From Cedecea neteri NBRC 105707 = ATCC 33855 (GTDB lineage Bacteria; Pseudomonadota; Gammaproteobacteria; Enterobacterales; Enterobacteriaceae), in NCBI RefSeq assembly GCF_001571265.1, contig NZ_BCTL01000029.1, forward strand, positions 1 through 64,000: 64,000 nt of DNA, written 5' to 3'. Made by a program: the position numbers and the translations under genes. The notes under the pieces are model-generated. The model was not told the DNA's origin and did no database searches. It saw nothing but the letters and a program-made list of their open reading frames with translations. Shown here piece after piece: positions 28,299 to 39,451 of the stretch (within the stretch, counting starts at the first letter, position 1; each line of letters starts with the position of its first letter).

Positions 28299-30467
28299 AT
28301 GACAGAGAAAGTACGCCGTTCGAGCGCCCCGACCGAGGGCAATGACGAAATTGATATTGGCCGTTTGTTTGGCACCGTGCTGGAGGCTCGCTGGTGGGTT
28401 ATCGGCATTACGGGGATGTTTGCCTTGCTGGCTGCGGTTTATGCCCTGTTTGCCACGCCCGTGTACAAGGCCGACGCGCTGGTACAAATCGAACAAAATG
28501 CCGGTAACACGCTGGTGAACGACATCAGCTCTGCGCTGAGCAATAAGCCCCCGGCGTCTGCCGCAGAAATTCAGCTGATTCAATCTCGTCTGGTGCTGGG
28601 AAAGACCGTGGACGATCTGAACCTGGATATTTCGGTAACCAAGAACACCTTCTGGCTGTTCGGCGCTGGCTGGGATCGCCTGCAGGGGCACCAGAACGAC
28701 ACGGTTAACGTCACCACTTTCACCCTCCCGGCGGGGATGAACAAAGATACCTTTACCGTAGAAGTGCTGAACGACAAACGGTATCAGCTAACCAGTGACA
28801 ACGGTTTTAGCGCCAAAGGTGAAGTGGGCAAGCTGCTGAGTCAAGGCGGCGTTACGATGCAGGTTGACGGCATTCAGGCCCAGCCGGGTGACAATTTCAC
28901 CGTGGTGAAGTACTCCACGCTCGGCATGATCAACCAGCTGTTGGGCAACCTGACGGTGACCGAAAACGGCAAAGATACCGGCGTGCTTAGCCTGTCTTAT
29001 ACCGGGGAAGATAAAGATCAGATCCGCACCATTCTCGACAGTATTACCCGCAACTATCTGGCGCAGAACGTGCAGCGTAAATCTGAAGAGGCCGCTAAAA
29101 GTCTGAAGTTTCTGGCCGAGCAGTTGCCTGAGGTGCGCCATAACCTGGATACCGCAGAGAACAAACTGAACGCTTATCGCCAGCGCCAGGATTCGGTGGA
29201 TCTTTCTCTGGAAGCAAAATCGCTGCTGGATTCCGTGGTCAATATTGACGCTCAGCTTAATCAACTGACCTTCAAAGAGGCCGAAATTTCCAAGCTCTAC
29301 ACCAAAGCGCACCCGTCATACCGCACGTTGCTGGAACAGCGCAAAACGCTTGAAGATCAGAAAGCCCGCCTGACCAACAGCATCGGCGCGATGCCTAAAA
29401 CTCAGCAGGAAATCGTGCGTCTGACCCGCGATGTCGAGTCCGGACAACAGGTTTACATGCAACTGTTGAACAAGCAGCAAGAGCTGAAAATCACCGAAGC
29501 CAGTACGGTGGGGGATGTGCGCATCGTCGACCCGGCGATTACGCAGCCGGGCATGGTGAAGCCGCAGCGCGCCCTGGTGATATTGGGCAGCATCATTCTG
29601 GGTCTGATCGTCTCCGTGATTGGCGTGCTGCTGCGTTCATTGTTTAACGGCGGAATCGAAAGCCCGACCGTACTGGAAGAGGCGGGACTCAGCGTCTATG
29701 CGAGCATTCCACTATCTGAGTGGCAGAAAACCCGTGACCAGGCCAACCTGCGCAACGTCAAAGGGACAAAGCGTTTCAAACAGAGTCAATTGCTGGCGGT
29801 GGGGAACCCGACTGACCTGGCCATTGAAGCCATTCGCAGCCTGCGCACCAGCCTGCATTTTGCCATGATGCAGGCCTCCAACAACGTCCTGATGCTCACC
29901 GGCGTGAGCCCGTCTATCGGTAAAACCTTTGTGTGTGCCAACCTTGCGGCGGTGATTAGCCAGACCAACAAGCGCGTGCTGCTGATGGACTGCGACATGC
30001 GCAAAGGCTATACCCACGAACTGCTGGGGACGACCAACGTGAACGGCCTGTCCGACGTGCTGTCAGGGCAGGGGGATATTACCCGCTGTGCGCAGAAAAC
30101 GTCCGTGCCGAACTTTGATCTTATCCCTCGCGGGCAGGTTCCGGCTAATCCGTCCGAACTGCTGATGAACGAGCGCTTTTCTCAGTTGGTGAAGTGGGCC
30201 AGTGAAAATTATGACCTGGTGCTGATTGATACGCCGCCGATTCTGGCCGTTACGGACGCGGCGATTGTGGGACGCCATGCTGGCACTACGCTGATGGTGG
30301 CGCGCTACGCGGTGAACACGCTGAAAGAAGTGGAAACCAGCCTGAGCCGGTTTGAGCAAAACGGCATTGCCGTGCGCGGCGTGATCCTTAACTCGATTTT
30401 CCGCAGAGCCACCGGCTACCAGGATTACGGCTACTACGAATACGAATATAAGTCGGATGCTAAATAA
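28299..30467 (+). CDS. wzc: Wzc tyrosine autokinase and chain-length regulator
   Basis: A 722-aa bacterial tyrosine kinase in the inner membrane. It has an N-terminal Wzz domain with one membrane segment near residues 32–52, a long periplasmic coiled-coil part and a second membrane segment near 427–449. The cytosolic kinase carries Walker A GVSPSIGKT (535–543, K542), Walker A' LLMDCDMRKG and Walker B LVLIDTPP. The C-terminal tail YQDYGYYEYEY holds six tyrosines for trans-autophosphorylation. Works with Wza and Wzb. Confidence 0.97.
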   Translation: MTEKVRRSSAPTEGNDEIDIGRLFGTVLEARWWVIGITGMFALLAAVYALFATPVYKADALVQIEQNAGNTLVNDISSALSNKPPASAAEIQLIQSRLVLGKTVDDLNLDISVTKNTFWLFGAGWDRLQGHQNDTVNVTTFTLPAGMNKDTFTVEVLNDKRYQLTSDNGFSAKGEVGKLLSQGGVTMQVDGIQAQPGDNFTVVKYSTLGMINQLLGNLTVTENGKDTGVLSLSYTGEDKDQIRTILDSITRNYLAQNVQRKSEEAAKSLKFLAEQLPEVRHNLDTAENKLNAYRQRQDSVDLSLEAKSLLDSVVNIDAQLNQLTFKEAEISKLYTKAHPSYRTLLEQRKTLEDQKARLTNSIGAMPKTQQEIVRLTRDVESGQQVYMQLLNKQQELKITEASTVGDVRIVDPAITQPGMVKPQRALVILGSIILGLIVSVIGVLLRSLFNGGIESPTVLEEAGLSVYASIPLSEWQKTRDQANLRNVKGTKRFKQSQLLAVGNPTDLAIEAIRSLRTSLHFAMMQASNNVLMLTGVSPSIGKTFVCANLAAVISQTNKRVLLMDCDMRKGYTHELLGTTNVNGLSDVLSGQGDITRCAQKTSVPNFDLIPRGQVPANPSELLMNERFSQLVKWASENYDLVLIDTPPILAVTDAAIVGRHAGTTLMVARYAVNTLKEVETSLSRFEQNGIAVRGVILNSIFRRATGYQDYGYYEYEYKSDAK

Positions 30468-30477
30468 GGTGATGGCC

Positions 30478-31326
30478 ATGAACAGCAGCGCAACTCGCCC
30501 GCTTATCTCTATTTATATGCCGACGTGGAACCGCCAGCAGCTGGCTATTCGCGCCATCAACTCGGTGCTGCGTCAGGATTATGACCACTGGGAAATGATT
30601 ATCGTCGATGACTGCTCGGCAAGTTTCCAGCAGCTGCAGCAGTTTGTTGCCGACCTCGGCGATCCCCGGGTGCGTTATATCCACAACGACGTGAACAGCG
30701 GCGCCTGCGCGGTACGCAACCAGGCCATTGGGCTGGCGCAGGGGCGGTTCATCACCGGCATTGATGATGATGACGAATGGACGCCGAACCGCCTGTCGGT
30801 GTTTTTGTCCCACCAGCATCAGCTGGTGACTCATGCGTTTTTATATGCAAACGACTATCTGTGCGAAGGGCAGGTCTACTCGCAGCCGACCAGCCTGCCG
30901 CTTTACCCGAAGTCACCGTATTCCCTGAAGTTATTCTACAAGCGCAATATCATTGGCAATCAGGTCTTTACCTACGCCGAGCGCTTTAAGAGCAGCCTGT
31001 TTGATACTGAGCTTAAAGCGGCGCAGGACTACGACATCTTCCTGCGCATGGTGGTGGCGTTCGGCCAGCCGTGGAAGGTGGAAGAGGCGACCCAAATTCT
31101 GCACGTTAATCATGGCGAAATGCAGATAACCAAATCCCCGAAAAAGTTTGCCGGCTATTTCCACTTCTACCGCAAACATAAAGCCAAGTTCGACCGGGCC
31201 AGCAAGAAATATCAGCTGTATACGCTCTACCAAATCCGCAATAAGCGCATGTCGTGGCGCACGCTGTTAGCCCTGCTGACGGTGCGCAACGGCAAACGCC
31301 TTGCCGATAGCCTGAGGGGGAGGTAA
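30478..31326 (+). CDS. wcaA: WcaA colanic acid glycosyltransferase (GT2)
   Basis: A 282-aa GT-A fold family 2 glycosyltransferase acting in the cytosol on the undecaprenyl-linked colanic acid unit. The N-terminus PLISIYMPTWNRQQLAIRAI and the metal site GIDDDDEW are typical. Three in-frame ATG codons are available at 30457, 30472 and 30478. I chose 30478 because AAGGT lies eight bases upstream and the product then matches the E. coli N-terminus best. The exact linkage made by WcaA is not settled. Confidence 0.92.
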   Translation: MNSSATRPLISIYMPTWNRQQLAIRAINSVLRQDYDHWEMIIVDDCSASFQQLQQFVADLGDPRVRYIHNDVNSGACAVRNQAIGLAQGRFITGIDDDDEWTPNRLSVFLSHQHQLVTHAFLYANDYLCEGQVYSQPTSLPLYPKSPYSLKLFYKRNIIGNQVFTYAERFKSSLFDTELKAAQDYDIFLRMVVAFGQPWKVEEATQILHVNHGEMQITKSPKKFAGYFHFYRKHKAKFDRASKKYQLYTLYQIRNKRMSWRTLLALLTVRNGKRLADSLRGR

Positions 31327-31328
31327 GC

Positions 31329-31814
31329 GTGCTGGAAGATATTCGTGCCAATAGCTGGAGCCTGCGTCCGTGCTGCATGGTACTGGCCTACCGTGTCGCC
31401 CATTTCTGCTCGGTGTGGCGCAAGAAAAGCGTCATTAATAATCTCTGGGCCGCGCCGGTACTGCTGGCCTACCGATTTATTACCGAATGCCTGTTTGGCT
31501 ATGAAATTCAGGCCGGGGCCACCATTGGCCGCCGTTTCACTATTCATCACGGCTACGCGGTGGTTATCAATAAGTTTGTCGTCGCCGGGGATGATTTCAC
31601 CATCCGCCACGGCGTCACCATTGGTAACCGGGGTAACAGTCTTGCCTGCCCGGTGATTGGCAACGGCGTTGAGCTGGGGGCCAATGCGATCATCGTGGGC
31701 GATATTACTCTCGGCAATAACGTGTCTGTGGGCGCGGGCAGCGTGGTGCTGGACAGCGTGCCGGACAACGCGCTGGTGGTAGGGGAAAAAGCACGGGTGA
31801 AGGTGATCCAATGA
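31329..31814 (+). CDS. wcaB: WcaB colanic acid acetyltransferase
   Basis: A 161-aa serine O-acetyltransferase-like protein with left-handed β-helix hexapeptide repeats (about 60–155; IGNGVELGANAIIVGDITLG). It is thought to put one of the O-acetyl groups on colanic acid. It starts with GTG 31329, with the GGGGGAGG run at the end of wcaA as ribosome site. Its end overlaps wcaC by four bases. Confidence 0.93.
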   Translation: MLEDIRANSWSLRPCCMVLAYRVAHFCSVWRKKSVINNLWAAPVLLAYRFITECLFGYEIQAGATIGRRFTIHHGYAVVINKFVVAGDDFTIRHGVTIGNRGNSLACPVIGNGVELGANAIIVGDITLGNNVSVGAGSVVLDSVPDNALVVGEKARVKVIQ

Positions 31815-33028
31815 ACATCATGCAGTTTAATGTGCGCCTTGCAGAGGGCGGTGCGGCGGGCGTTGCGCTCGATCTTCACCAGCGTGCACGCCTGGCCGGA
31901 CTCTCTTCACGTTTTATCTACGGCTACGGCAAGGGCGGCAAGAAAAGCGCCAGCCACGACATTTATCCCGACGTTGAAAAACACACGTCTCGTCTGGTGT
32001 CCGTCGCCAATATTGCGCTGTTTCGTTTCCTGAATCGCGATCCGTTCGGCAACCTGAACAAACTCTACCGCCGGGTCACCCGCAGCCCGCAGCCGGTTGT
32101 GCTGCACTTCCACGTGGTGCACAGCTACTGGTTGAACCTGGACGAAATGGTGTCGTTTTGCCAGCGGGTGAAGGCCCACAAGCCGGATGTCACCTTTGTC
32201 TGGACGCTGCATGACCACTGGAGCATCACCGGGCGCTGCGCCTTTCTGGACGGCTGCGAAGGCTGGAAAACAGGCTGCGCTAAATGTCCTACGCTGAATA
32301 ATTATCCGCCGGTCAAAGTGGATAAAGCCCATCAGCAGGTGGCGGGCAAACGCCAGCTGTTCCGTGAGATGTTGGCGCTGGGCTGCAAGTTTATTTCCCC
32401 AAGCCAGCACGTCGCAGAGGCTTTTAATCAGCTCTATGGCGCCGGGTGCTGCAGCATCATCAATAACGGTATCGACGTGGCCACCGAGGCGATTCTGGCG
32501 GAGCTGCCTGAAAGCGGCGTCGCGACGGCGAAACCCCGCGTGGCCATTGTGGCCCACGATCTGCGCTATGACGGCAAAACCAACCAGAAACTGGTTCAGG
32601 CAATGATGGCGCTGGGCGACAAAATTGAGCTGCATACCTTTGGCAAGTTCTCGCCGTTTGAAGGCGCTAACGTGGTAAATCACGGCTATATGACCGATAA
32701 ACGCGCGCTGATGAGCGAGCTGAACACGATGGACAGCCTGGTGTTCAGTTCCCGCGTGGATAACTATCCGCTGATCCTGTGTGAGGCGCTGTCTATCGGC
32801 GTGCCGGTGCTGGCGACGAGCAGTGAAGCCGCGGATGAAGTTTTACGCAAGGTGGGCGGCAAGACCTTCTCGCCCGAGCAGGTTCTGGCGCTGGTGCAGC
32901 TCAAAAAAGCGCAGCTGGCAGAACAGGTATTCGCCACCGATTTAGCGACCTTCCGCGCAGCCAGCCGTCAGGCCTACAGTGGTAAACAGATGCTGGAGGA
33001 ATATGTCTCGTTCTATCAGGGTCTGTAG
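31811..33028 (+). CDS. wcaC: WcaC colanic acid glycosyltransferase (GT4)
   Basis: A 405-aa GT-B protein. Its N-terminus (MNIMQFNVRLAEGGAAGVAL) and the C-terminal donor site SRVDNYPLILCEALSIGVPV, with the E-x7-E-like pattern, place it in family GT4. It adds one sugar of the colanic acid repeat. The start overlaps wcaB (ATGA) and the end overlaps the beginning of wcaD. Confidence 0.93.
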   Translation: MNIMQFNVRLAEGGAAGVALDLHQRARLAGLSSRFIYGYGKGGKKSASHDIYPDVEKHTSRLVSVANIALFRFLNRDPFGNLNKLYRRVTRSPQPVVLHFHVVHSYWLNLDEMVSFCQRVKAHKPDVTFVWTLHDHWSITGRCAFLDGCEGWKTGCAKCPTLNNYPPVKVDKAHQQVAGKRQLFREMLALGCKFISPSQHVAEAFNQLYGAGCCSIINNGIDVATEAILAELPESGVATAKPRVAIVAHDLRYDGKTNQKLVQAMMALGDKIELHTFGKFSPFEGANVVNHGYMTDKRALMSELNTMDSLVFSSRVDNYPLILCEALSIGVPVLATSSEAADEVLRKVGGKTFSPEQVLALVQLKKAQLAEQVFATDLATFRAASRQAYSGKQMLEEYVSFYQGL

Positions 33029-34235
33029 CTATCTGCTGCTGCCGTTCATCTATCTGGTGGTGAACATTAAGCTTGCCTCTCTGGGGGAGAGTTTCCCGAT
33101 AACCATCGTGACCTTCCTGCCGGCGATTTTGTTTCTGTATATCGAGCGCATCAACCTTAAAAAACTGATGATTGCACTGGGCGTGGGGGCGGTGCTGACG
33201 GCGTTTAACTACATTTTCGGTCAGTCGCTCGATCCGGCAAAGTACGTCACCTCGATGATGCTGTTTGTCTATATTGTGCTGATATTGGGAATGACATGGA
33301 GCTGCCGTTTTAAAACTATTTCGCTGCGCAATCACCGAAAAATATTACGATTTTTCTACGGCGTAGTGGGCATTATTGTGGCGCTGGCGGCGGCGGAAAT
33401 GGCTCAGATTATTCTGACCGGCGGCAGTAGCCTGATTGAGAAAATTTCGAAGTTTCTCATTTACAGTAACAGTTACGTGCTCAATTTTATTAGCTTCGGC
33501 GGGCGGCGTACTACGGCGCTCTATTTTGAACCCGCTTTCTTCGCCCTGGCATTAATCTCAATTTGGCTCAGCATCAAACAGTTTGGTATCAAAACGCCGA
33601 AAACTGATGTTATGATTCTTTTAGGGATAATCCTGTCAGGATCTTTCTCCGGGGTAATGACGTTTATTTTGTTCTACCTGCTGGAGTGGGCATTCCAATA
33701 CCTTAATAAAAGTGCTATTAAAAAGAAGTTGCCATTAGCGATTATTTCACTGGCTGTTTTTTTAATCGGTTTGGTATTTGCCTTCCCTTATATCGCTACT
33801 CGTGTTGGTGATTTGGGGACGGAAGGGTCATCATCGTATTACCGTATTATTGGTCCATTAGCGATGGTCGGATATTCACTGGCAAACGTTGATGGTGTAG
33901 TACGTTTTGGTTCTCTCTATGAATATGTCGCATCATTCGGAATATTTAACGGTGCGGATGTAGGGAAAACCGTGGACAATGGACTGTATCTGCTGATTAT
34001 TTATTTCTCATGGTTTGCTGTGTTAATGACCGCTGGCTATATGTGGCGAGTCATGAAAATGATGCGTAATGCATTCGGCAATAATGAGAATTATCGTGTT
34101 CAGCTTTGGTTGTTTATGCCTGTATCTTTGTTCTTTACGGGTTCCATTTTTAGCCCGGAATATGCATTTTTAATTGTTTGCCCATTTATTTTGCGTAAAG
34201 CAATTAAGGGTTCGCTGCCAGGAGGTGCGCAATAA
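33003..34235 (+). CDS. wcaD: WcaD colanic acid polymerase (Wzy)
   Basis: A 410-aa polytopic inner-membrane protein with about ten helices and a large loop near the C-terminal third, the Wzy pattern. It joins flipped colanic acid units in the periplasm. The start ATG 33003 ([18 protein letters not shown]) matches E. coli WcaD; an in-frame ATG 24 bases earlier lies deeper in wcaC. It overlaps wcaC by 26 bases and wcaE by one (TAATG). Base composition falls in its second half compared with its neighbours. Confidence 0.92.
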   Translation: MSRSIRVCSYLLLPFIYLVVNIKLASLGESFPITIVTFLPAILFLYIERINLKKLMIALGVGAVLTAFNYIFGQSLDPAKYVTSMMLFVYIVLILGMTWSCRFKTISLRNHRKILRFFYGVVGIIVALAAAEMAQIILTGGSSLIEKISKFLIYSNSYVLNFISFGGRRTTALYFEPAFFALALISIWLSIKQFGIKTPKTDVMILLGIILSGSFSGVMTFILFYLLEWAFQYLNKSAIKKKLPLAIISLAVFLIGLVFAFPYIATRVGDLGTEGSSSYYRIIGPLAMVGYSLANVDGVVRFGSLYEYVASFGIFNGADVGKTVDNGLYLLIIYFSWFAVLMTAGYMWRVMKMMRNAFGNNENYRVQLWLFMPVSLFFTGSIFSPEYAFLIVCPFILRKAIKGSLPGGAQ

Positions 34236-34987
34236 TGTTATTAAGTATTATTACAGTCGCATGGCGTAACTATGACGGGGTAGTGAAGACCTGGCAATCA
34301 CTGGCGTATTTGGCACAGGCCAAAGACATTGAGTTTGAATGGATTGTTGTTGACGGCAATTCTCCAGACGGCACGGCTGAGTTTCTTGCCGGCCTGCAGG
34401 GGCAGTACAACCTGCGCTTTGTCAGCGAGAAAGACAACGGCATTTACGACGCGATGAACAAAGGGATTGCTATGGCACAGGGGCGCTACGCGCTCTTTCT
34501 GAACTCCGGTGATGCTTTCCACCCTGAGATTGCCGGGGTGATTTATCAGCTGGCAGCCGTAGGCGAGCGTGATGATGCGATGGTGATTGGCGACGCGCTG
34601 CTGGACTTTGGCGACGGCAATAAAATTCGCCGCAGCGCTAAGCGTGGCTGGTATATCTATCACAGCCTGCCGGCAAGCCATCAGGCGATCTTTTTCCCGC
34701 TCTCCGGCCTGCGAAAATATCCCTACGATCTGCAATATAAAGTCTCATCCGATTATGCGCTGGCGGCAAAAATGTATAAAAGCGGCTATGCCTTCAAACG
34801 TATCAAAGGGCTGGTGTCTGAATTCTCAATGGGTGGCGTTTCTACCTCTAATAACGTTGAGCTGTGCCAGGATGCAAAAAACGTGCAGCGTAAAATTTTA
34901 CGCGTGCCGGGCTTCATTGCCGAACTCTCTTTTCAACTGCGGTTAAAAACAACCGGCAAAGCCAAAGCGCTTTATAACAAAACCTAA
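34235..34987 (+). CDS. wcaE: WcaE colanic acid glycosyltransferase (GT2)
   Basis: A 250-aa family 2 glycosyltransferase with [17 protein letters not shown] at the start, the nucleotide-sugar site [13 protein letters not shown] and the segment NDAMNKG-like [13 protein letters not shown] typical of this group. Translation is coupled to wcaD by a TAATG overlap. The precise linkage is not known from sequence. Confidence 0.93.
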   Translation: MLLSIITVAWRNYDGVVKTWQSLAYLAQAKDIEFEWIVVDGNSPDGTAEFLAGLQGQYNLRFVSEKDNGIYDAMNKGIAMAQGRYALFLNSGDAFHPEIAGVIYQLAAVGERDDAMVIGDALLDFGDGNKIRRSAKRGWYIYHSLPASHQAIFFPLSGLRKYPYDLQYKVSSDYALAAKMYKSGYAFKRIKGLVSEFSMGGVSTSNNVELCQDAKNVQRKILRVPGFIAELSFQLRLKTTGKAKALYNKT

Positions 34988-35004
34988 AGCACACGGGAAA
35001 TATT

Positions 35005-35544
35005 ATGCAGGATTTAAGCGGCTTCAGTGTACCGAGGGGATTTCGCGGCGCGAGCGGCATTAAAGTGCAATTGTGGTGGGCGGTACAGGCCACGTTATTT
35101 GCCTGGTCTCCGCAGGTTTTATATCCGTGGCGTGCCTTTTTATTACGCATGTTTGGGGCGAAGGTAGGCAAAAAAGTTGTTATTCGCCCGTCGGTGAAAG
35201 TCACCTATCCGTGGAAGTTAACGCTCGGAGATTATGCCTGGGTTGGCGACGACGCGGTGCTTTATACCCTCGGCGAAATTACCATCGGCGCAAATTCCGT
35301 GGTGTCGCAAAAATGTTATTTGTGCACCGGCAGTCACGATTATATGAGCCAGCATTTTGATATTACCCAGTCACCAATTGTTATCGGCGAAAAATGCTGG
35401 CTGGCAACGGATGTGTTTGTTTCCCCTGGCGTCACGATAGGCAATGGCTGCGTCGTGGGAGCCCGGAGCAGTGTTTATAAATCATTACCGGCGAATGCCG
35501 TTTGCCGGGGGAACCCGGCGGTAAAAATACGCGACCGCGCGTAA
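35005..35544 (+). CDS. wcaF: WcaF colanic acid acetyltransferase
   Basis: A 179-aa left-handed β-helix acetyltransferase of the NodL/maltose acetyltransferase type. The GSHDYMSQHFD segment holds the likely catalytic histidine, and hexapeptide repeats (IVIGEKCWLATDVFVSPG) follow. It O-acetylates a sugar of colanic acid. A 102-bp gap with a palindromic repeat separates it from gmd. Confidence 0.93.
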   Translation: MQDLSGFSVPRGFRGASGIKVQLWWAVQATLFAWSPQVLYPWRAFLLRMFGAKVGKKVVIRPSVKVTYPWKLTLGDYAWVGDDAVLYTLGEITIGANSVVSQKCYLCTGSHDYMSQHFDITQSPIVIGEKCWLATDVFVSPGVTIGNGCVVGARSSVYKSLPANAVCRGNPAVKIRDRA

Positions 35545-35577
35545 TTCTTTCACCCTTGCTCTGTTTGTTATCGGTTA

Positions 35578-35611
35578 TCTCTCCTGCGGAGAGACAGGGA
35601 GTGAGGGGTAA
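35578..35611. repeat. palindromic repeat between wcaF and gmd
   Basis: TCTCTCC (35578–35584) and GGAGAGA (35588–35594) form a seven-bp stem with a TGC loop. It is followed by CAGGGAGTGAGGGGT, which matches the tail of the repeat units at 42361–42552. It looks like a single short copy of the same family, placed inside the colanic acid operon, where it may act as an RNA hairpin. Confidence 0.6.
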
Positions 35612-35646
35612 GGGCCAATAAAAATGTTCACAGAGGATAATTTATC

Positions 35647-36768
35647 ATGACTAAAGTAGCTCTCATTACGGGTGTCACCGGACAAGACGGCTCTTACCTG
35701 GCGGAGTTCCTGCTGGAAAAAGGCTATGAAGTTCACGGTATCAAGCGTCGCGCTTCTTCTTTTAACACCGAGCGCGTGGACCACATTTATCAGGATCCTC
35801 ACGCGGGCAACCCGAAATTCCATCTGCACTACGGCGACCTGACCGACACCTCCAACCTGACCCGTATCTTGTCTGAAGTGCAACCGGACGAAGTCTACAA
35901 CCTGGGCGCGATGAGCCACGTAGCGGTTTCCTTTGAGTCACCGGAATATACCGCGGACGTGGATGCGATGGGCACCCTGCGCCTGCTGGAAGCCATTCGC
36001 TTCCTGGGCCTCGAAAAGAAAACCCGCTTCTACCAGGCGTCCACCTCAGAGCTGTACGGCCTGGTGCAGGAAATCCCACAGAAAGAGACCACGCCTTTCT
36101 ACCCGCGTTCCCCGTATGCGGTTGCCAAGCTTTACGCCTACTGGATCACCGTCAACTACCGTGAATCCTACGGCATGTACGCCTGTAACGGCATTCTGTT
36201 CAACCACGAATCTCCACGCCGTGGTGAGACGTTCGTGACCCGTAAAATTACCCGCGCTATTGCCAACATTGCTCAGGGCCTGGAGAAATGCCTGTACCTC
36301 GGCAACATGGGCTCCCTGCGCGACTGGGGCCACGCCAAAGACTACGTGAAAATGCAGTGGATGATGCTGCAGCAGGAAAAACCGGAAGACTTCGTTATCG
36401 CCACCGGCGTGCAGTACTCCGTGCGTCAGTTCGTGGAAATGGCTGCCGCCCAGCTCGGCATCAAGCTGCGCTTTGAAGGCCAGGGCGTGGAAGAGAAGGG
36501 CATTGTGGTTTCCGTCACGGGCCACGACGCACCGGGCGTGAAACCAGGCGACGTTATCGTCTCCGTTGATCCGCGTTACTTCCGTCCTGCGGAAGTTGAA
36601 ACCCTGCTGGGCGATCCAACCAAAGCGCACGAAACGCTGGGCTGGAAGCCGGAAATCACCCTGCAGGAGATGGTCGGCGAGATGGTGGCCAAAGACCTGG
36701 AAGCGGCGAAGAAACACTCCCTGCTGAAGTCCCATGGTTATGAGGTCGCCATCGCGCTGGAGTCCTGA
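35647..36768 (+). CDS. gmd: GDP-mannose 4,6-dehydratase
   Basis: Gmd turns GDP-D-mannose into GDP-4-keto-6-deoxymannose, the first step to GDP-L-fucose. The 373-aa protein is an extended SDR with [12 protein letters not shown] (about 9–20) for NADP and catalytic Y157 and K161 (YAVAK), the same numbers as in E. coli. fcl starts two bases after its stop. Confidence 0.97.
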   Translation: MTKVALITGVTGQDGSYLAEFLLEKGYEVHGIKRRASSFNTERVDHIYQDPHAGNPKFHLHYGDLTDTSNLTRILSEVQPDEVYNLGAMSHVAVSFESPEYTADVDAMGTLRLLEAIRFLGLEKKTRFYQASTSELYGLVQEIPQKETTPFYPRSPYAVAKLYAYWITVNYRESYGMYACNGILFNHESPRRGETFVTRKITRAIANIAQGLEKCLYLGNMGSLRDWGHAKDYVKMQWMMLQQEKPEDFVIATGVQYSVRQFVEMAAAQLGIKLRFEGQGVEEKGIVVSVTGHDAPGVKPGDVIVSVDPRYFRPAEVETLLGDPTKAHETLGWKPEITLQEMVGEMVAKDLEAAKKHSLLKSHGYEVAIALES

Positions 36769-36770
36769 GT

Positions 36771-37736
36771 ATGAATAAGAAACGTATCTTTGTTGCCGGC
36801 CACCGTGGGATGGTCGGCTCGGCCATCGTCCGCCAGCTCGGGCAGCGCGATGACGTTGAGCTGGTGCTGCGCGGGCGCGATGAGCTGAACCTGCTGGACA
36901 CCGGCGAGGTGAATGCCTTTTTCGCCGGTGAGAAAATCGATCAGGTTTACCTGGCGGCGGCAAAAGTGGGCGGCATCGTCGCCAATAACACGTTCCCGGC
37001 GGAGTTCATCTACGAGAACATGATGATCGAAAGCAACATTATTCATGCCGCGCACACGCACGGCGTGAACAAACTGTTGTTCCTCGGCTCATCCTGTATT
37101 TATCCGAAGATGGCGCAGCAGCCGATGGCCGAAAGCGAGCTGCTGCAGGGCACGCTTGAAGCCACGAACGAGCCGTATGCAATTGCCAAGATTGCCGGTA
37201 TCAAGCTGTGCGAGTCCTACAATCGCCAATACGGACGGGATTACCGTTCGGTAATGCCGACTAACCTGTACGGGCCGAACGACAACTTCCATCCGAGCAA
37301 CTCCCACGTCATTCCGGCCCTGCTGCGCCGTTTCCATGAAGCCACGCAGGAGAATGCCCCGGACGTGGTGGTGTGGGGCAGCGGCACGCCGATGCGCGAG
37401 TTTTTACACGTGGACGATATGGCCGCGGCCAGCATTCACGTGATGGAGCTGGCTCAGGAAGTGTGGCAGGAGAATACCGACCCGATGCTGTCGCACATTA
37501 ATGTCGGCACCGGCGTGGATTGCACCATCCGTGAGCTGGCGCAGACGCTAGCGAAAGTCACCGGCTACCGGGGGCGAGTGGTGTTCGACGCCACTAAGCC
37601 TGACGGCACGCCGCGTAAGCTGCTGGACGTTTCCCGCCTGCATCGCCTCGGCTGGTATCACGAGATTTCCTTGGAAGCTGGTCTCGCCAGCACCTACCAG
37701 TGGTTCCTCGAAAACCAGCAGCGGTTCCGGGGGTAA
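36771..37736 (+). CDS. fcl: GDP-L-fucose synthase
   Basis: Fcl (WcaG) epimerises and reduces the Gmd product to GDP-L-fucose with NADPH. The 321-aa SDR has GHRGMVGSA (10–18) and the catalytic triad S107, Y136, K140, all as in E. coli. It lies between gmd and gmm with gaps of two bases on both sides. Confidence 0.97.
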   Translation: MNKKRIFVAGHRGMVGSAIVRQLGQRDDVELVLRGRDELNLLDTGEVNAFFAGEKIDQVYLAAAKVGGIVANNTFPAEFIYENMMIESNIIHAAHTHGVNKLLFLGSSCIYPKMAQQPMAESELLQGTLEATNEPYAIAKIAGIKLCESYNRQYGRDYRSVMPTNLYGPNDNFHPSNSHVIPALLRRFHEATQENAPDVVVWGSGTPMREFLHVDDMAAASIHVMELAQEVWQENTDPMLSHINVGTGVDCTIRELAQTLAKVTGYRGRVVFDATKPDGTPRKLLDVSRLHRLGWYHEISLEAGLASTYQWFLENQQRFRG

Positions 37737-37738
37737 GC

Positions 37739-38218
37739 ATGTTTCTGAGCGCTGAAGATTTTGCCACCGTAGTGAGCGCCACCCCGCTTATCTCAATCGA
37801 TCTTATCGTCGAAAACCAGGCGGGTGAGTTCCTGCTGGGTTTGCGGACCAATCGCCCTGCAAAGGGCTATTGGTTTGTGCCGGGCGGCCGCGTGCAGAAG
37901 GATGAAACCCTGGCTAATGCGTTTATGCGCCTGACGGAGGCGGAACTGGGTACCGCCTTCACCCTTGCAGACGGTGAGTTTTACGGCGTCTGGCAGCATT
38001 TTTACGGCGATAACTTCTCCGGAAAAGATTTTACGACGCATTACGTGGTGCTCGGCTTCCGCCTTCGGGTGGACGATAAGCAGCTGAACCTGCCGGCCGA
38101 GCAGCACAAAGCGTACTGCTGGCTGACGCCGGAAGCGCTGCTCAAGCGGGAAGACGTGCACGATAACAGCCGCGCTTATTTCATCAGGCAGGGCAAAGGC
38201 AAGGTACCGGGCTTATGA
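37739..38218 (+). CDS. gmm: GDP-mannose mannosyl hydrolase (Nudix)
   Basis: Gmm (WcaH, 159 aa) hydrolyses GDP-mannose and GDP-glucose, breaking the bond to the sugar instead of the diphosphate. The altered Nudix box [20 protein letters not shown] (about 50–69) is the family's special form. The start [12 protein letters not shown] matches E. coli; a longer in-frame version would reach back into fcl. The end overlaps wcaI by four bases. Confidence 0.95.
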   Translation: MFLSAEDFATVVSATPLISIDLIVENQAGEFLLGLRTNRPAKGYWFVPGGRVQKDETLANAFMRLTEAELGTAFTLADGEFYGVWQHFYGDNFSGKDFTTHYVVLGFRLRVDDKQLNLPAEQHKAYCWLTPEALLKREDVHDNSRAYFIRQGKGKVPGL

Positions 38219-39435
38219 AAATTCTGGTCTACGGCATTAACTATTCACCGGAGCTGACCGGCATCGGCAAGTACACCGGTGAAATGGTGGAGTGGATGAC
38301 CAGCCGGGGCCATGAGGTGCGGGTGATCACCGCGCCTCCTTATTATCCGGTCTGGCGCGTTCACCCGGACTACTCGGCGTGGAAATATAAAAAAGAGCAG
38401 GGGAAAGCGACCGTCTGGCGCTGCCCGCTGTATGTGCCGAAGCGGCCTTCGACGCTGAAGCGCCTGATCCATTTAGGCAGCTTCGCGCTGAGTTCATTTT
38501 TCCCGCTTCTGGCCCAACGTAGCTGGAAGCCAGACCGCGTGATTGGCGTAGTGCCGACGCTGTTTTGCGTACCGGGAATGCGCCTGCTGGCAAAACTGAG
38601 TGGGGCGCGTACGTTGCTGCACATTCAGGACTATGAGGTGGACGCGATGCTCGGCTTGGGTATGGCTGGGAAGACGCCTGGAAAAATTGCTCGTCTGGCT
38701 CAGCGCTTTGAAAAAAGCGGGCTGCACAACGTCGATAACGTCTCAACTATTTCTCGCTCAATGATGAATAAGGCCACCGAGAAAGGCGTCGACCCACAGC
38801 GGGTGATTTTCTTCCCTAACTGGTCTGAAGTGGCGCGTTTCCGTGATGTTGATCCTGAGCAAATCCAGGCCGTGCGCCAGGCACTTAACCTGCCGGAAGA
38901 TAAAAAAATCATTCTCTACTCCGGCAACATCGGTGAAAAACAAGGCCTGGAAACGGTGATTGAAGTGGCGGGCCGGTTCTCTGAAAGCCCGTACCTGTTT
39001 GTGATTGTTGGCCAGGGCGGCGGCAAAGAAAGGCTCGAAAAACTGGTGCATGTTCACGGGCTGAACAATGTGGTTTTTCACCCGCTACAGTCCTACGAAG
39101 CGCTCCCGGCGCTGCTTGGCCTGGCCGACTGTCATCTGGTCATCCAGCGTCGCGGGGCAGCGGACGCCGTACTGCCTTCAAAACTGACCAATATCCTGGC
39201 CGTAGGCGGCAATGCGGTGATTACCGCCGAGCCGGAAACCGAGCTGGGCCAGCTTTGCGAAGCTTATCCGGGGATTGCGGTTTGCGTAATGCCTGAGTCC
39301 GCAGATGCGCTCGCGGCGGGCATTGAACGCTGCCTGCAGCTGCCACAAAACAACACGACGGCACGTGAATATGCCGAACGCACGCTCGAAAAAGAGAACG
39401 TGTTAAGCCAATTTATTGCTGCTATTTCTTCATAA
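38215..39435 (+). CDS. wcaI: WcaI colanic acid glycosyltransferase (GT4)
   Basis: A 406-aa GT-B enzyme with the usual GT4 start ([20 protein letters not shown]). The donor half contains [13 protein letters not shown] and [14 protein letters not shown]. WcaI is reported in E. coli to add fucose to the lipid-linked glucose, the second step of the unit. The ATG overlaps the gmm stop (ATGA). Confidence 0.94.
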   Translation: MKILVYGINYSPELTGIGKYTGEMVEWMTSRGHEVRVITAPPYYPVWRVHPDYSAWKYKKEQGKATVWRCPLYVPKRPSTLKRLIHLGSFALSSFFPLLAQRSWKPDRVIGVVPTLFCVPGMRLLAKLSGARTLLHIQDYEVDAMLGLGMAGKTPGKIARLAQRFEKSGLHNVDNVSTISRSMMNKATEKGVDPQRVIFFPNWSEVARFRDVDPEQIQAVRQALNLPEDKKIILYSGNIGEKQGLETVIEVAGRFSESPYLFVIVGQGGGKERLEKLVHVHGLNNVVFHPLQSYEALPALLGLADCHLVIQRRGAADAVLPSKLTNILAVGGNAVITAEPETELGQLCEAYPGIAVCVMPESADALAAGIERCLQLPQNNTTAREYAERTLEKENVLSQFIAAISS

Positions 39436-39451
39436 AAGACGGGGATAAATG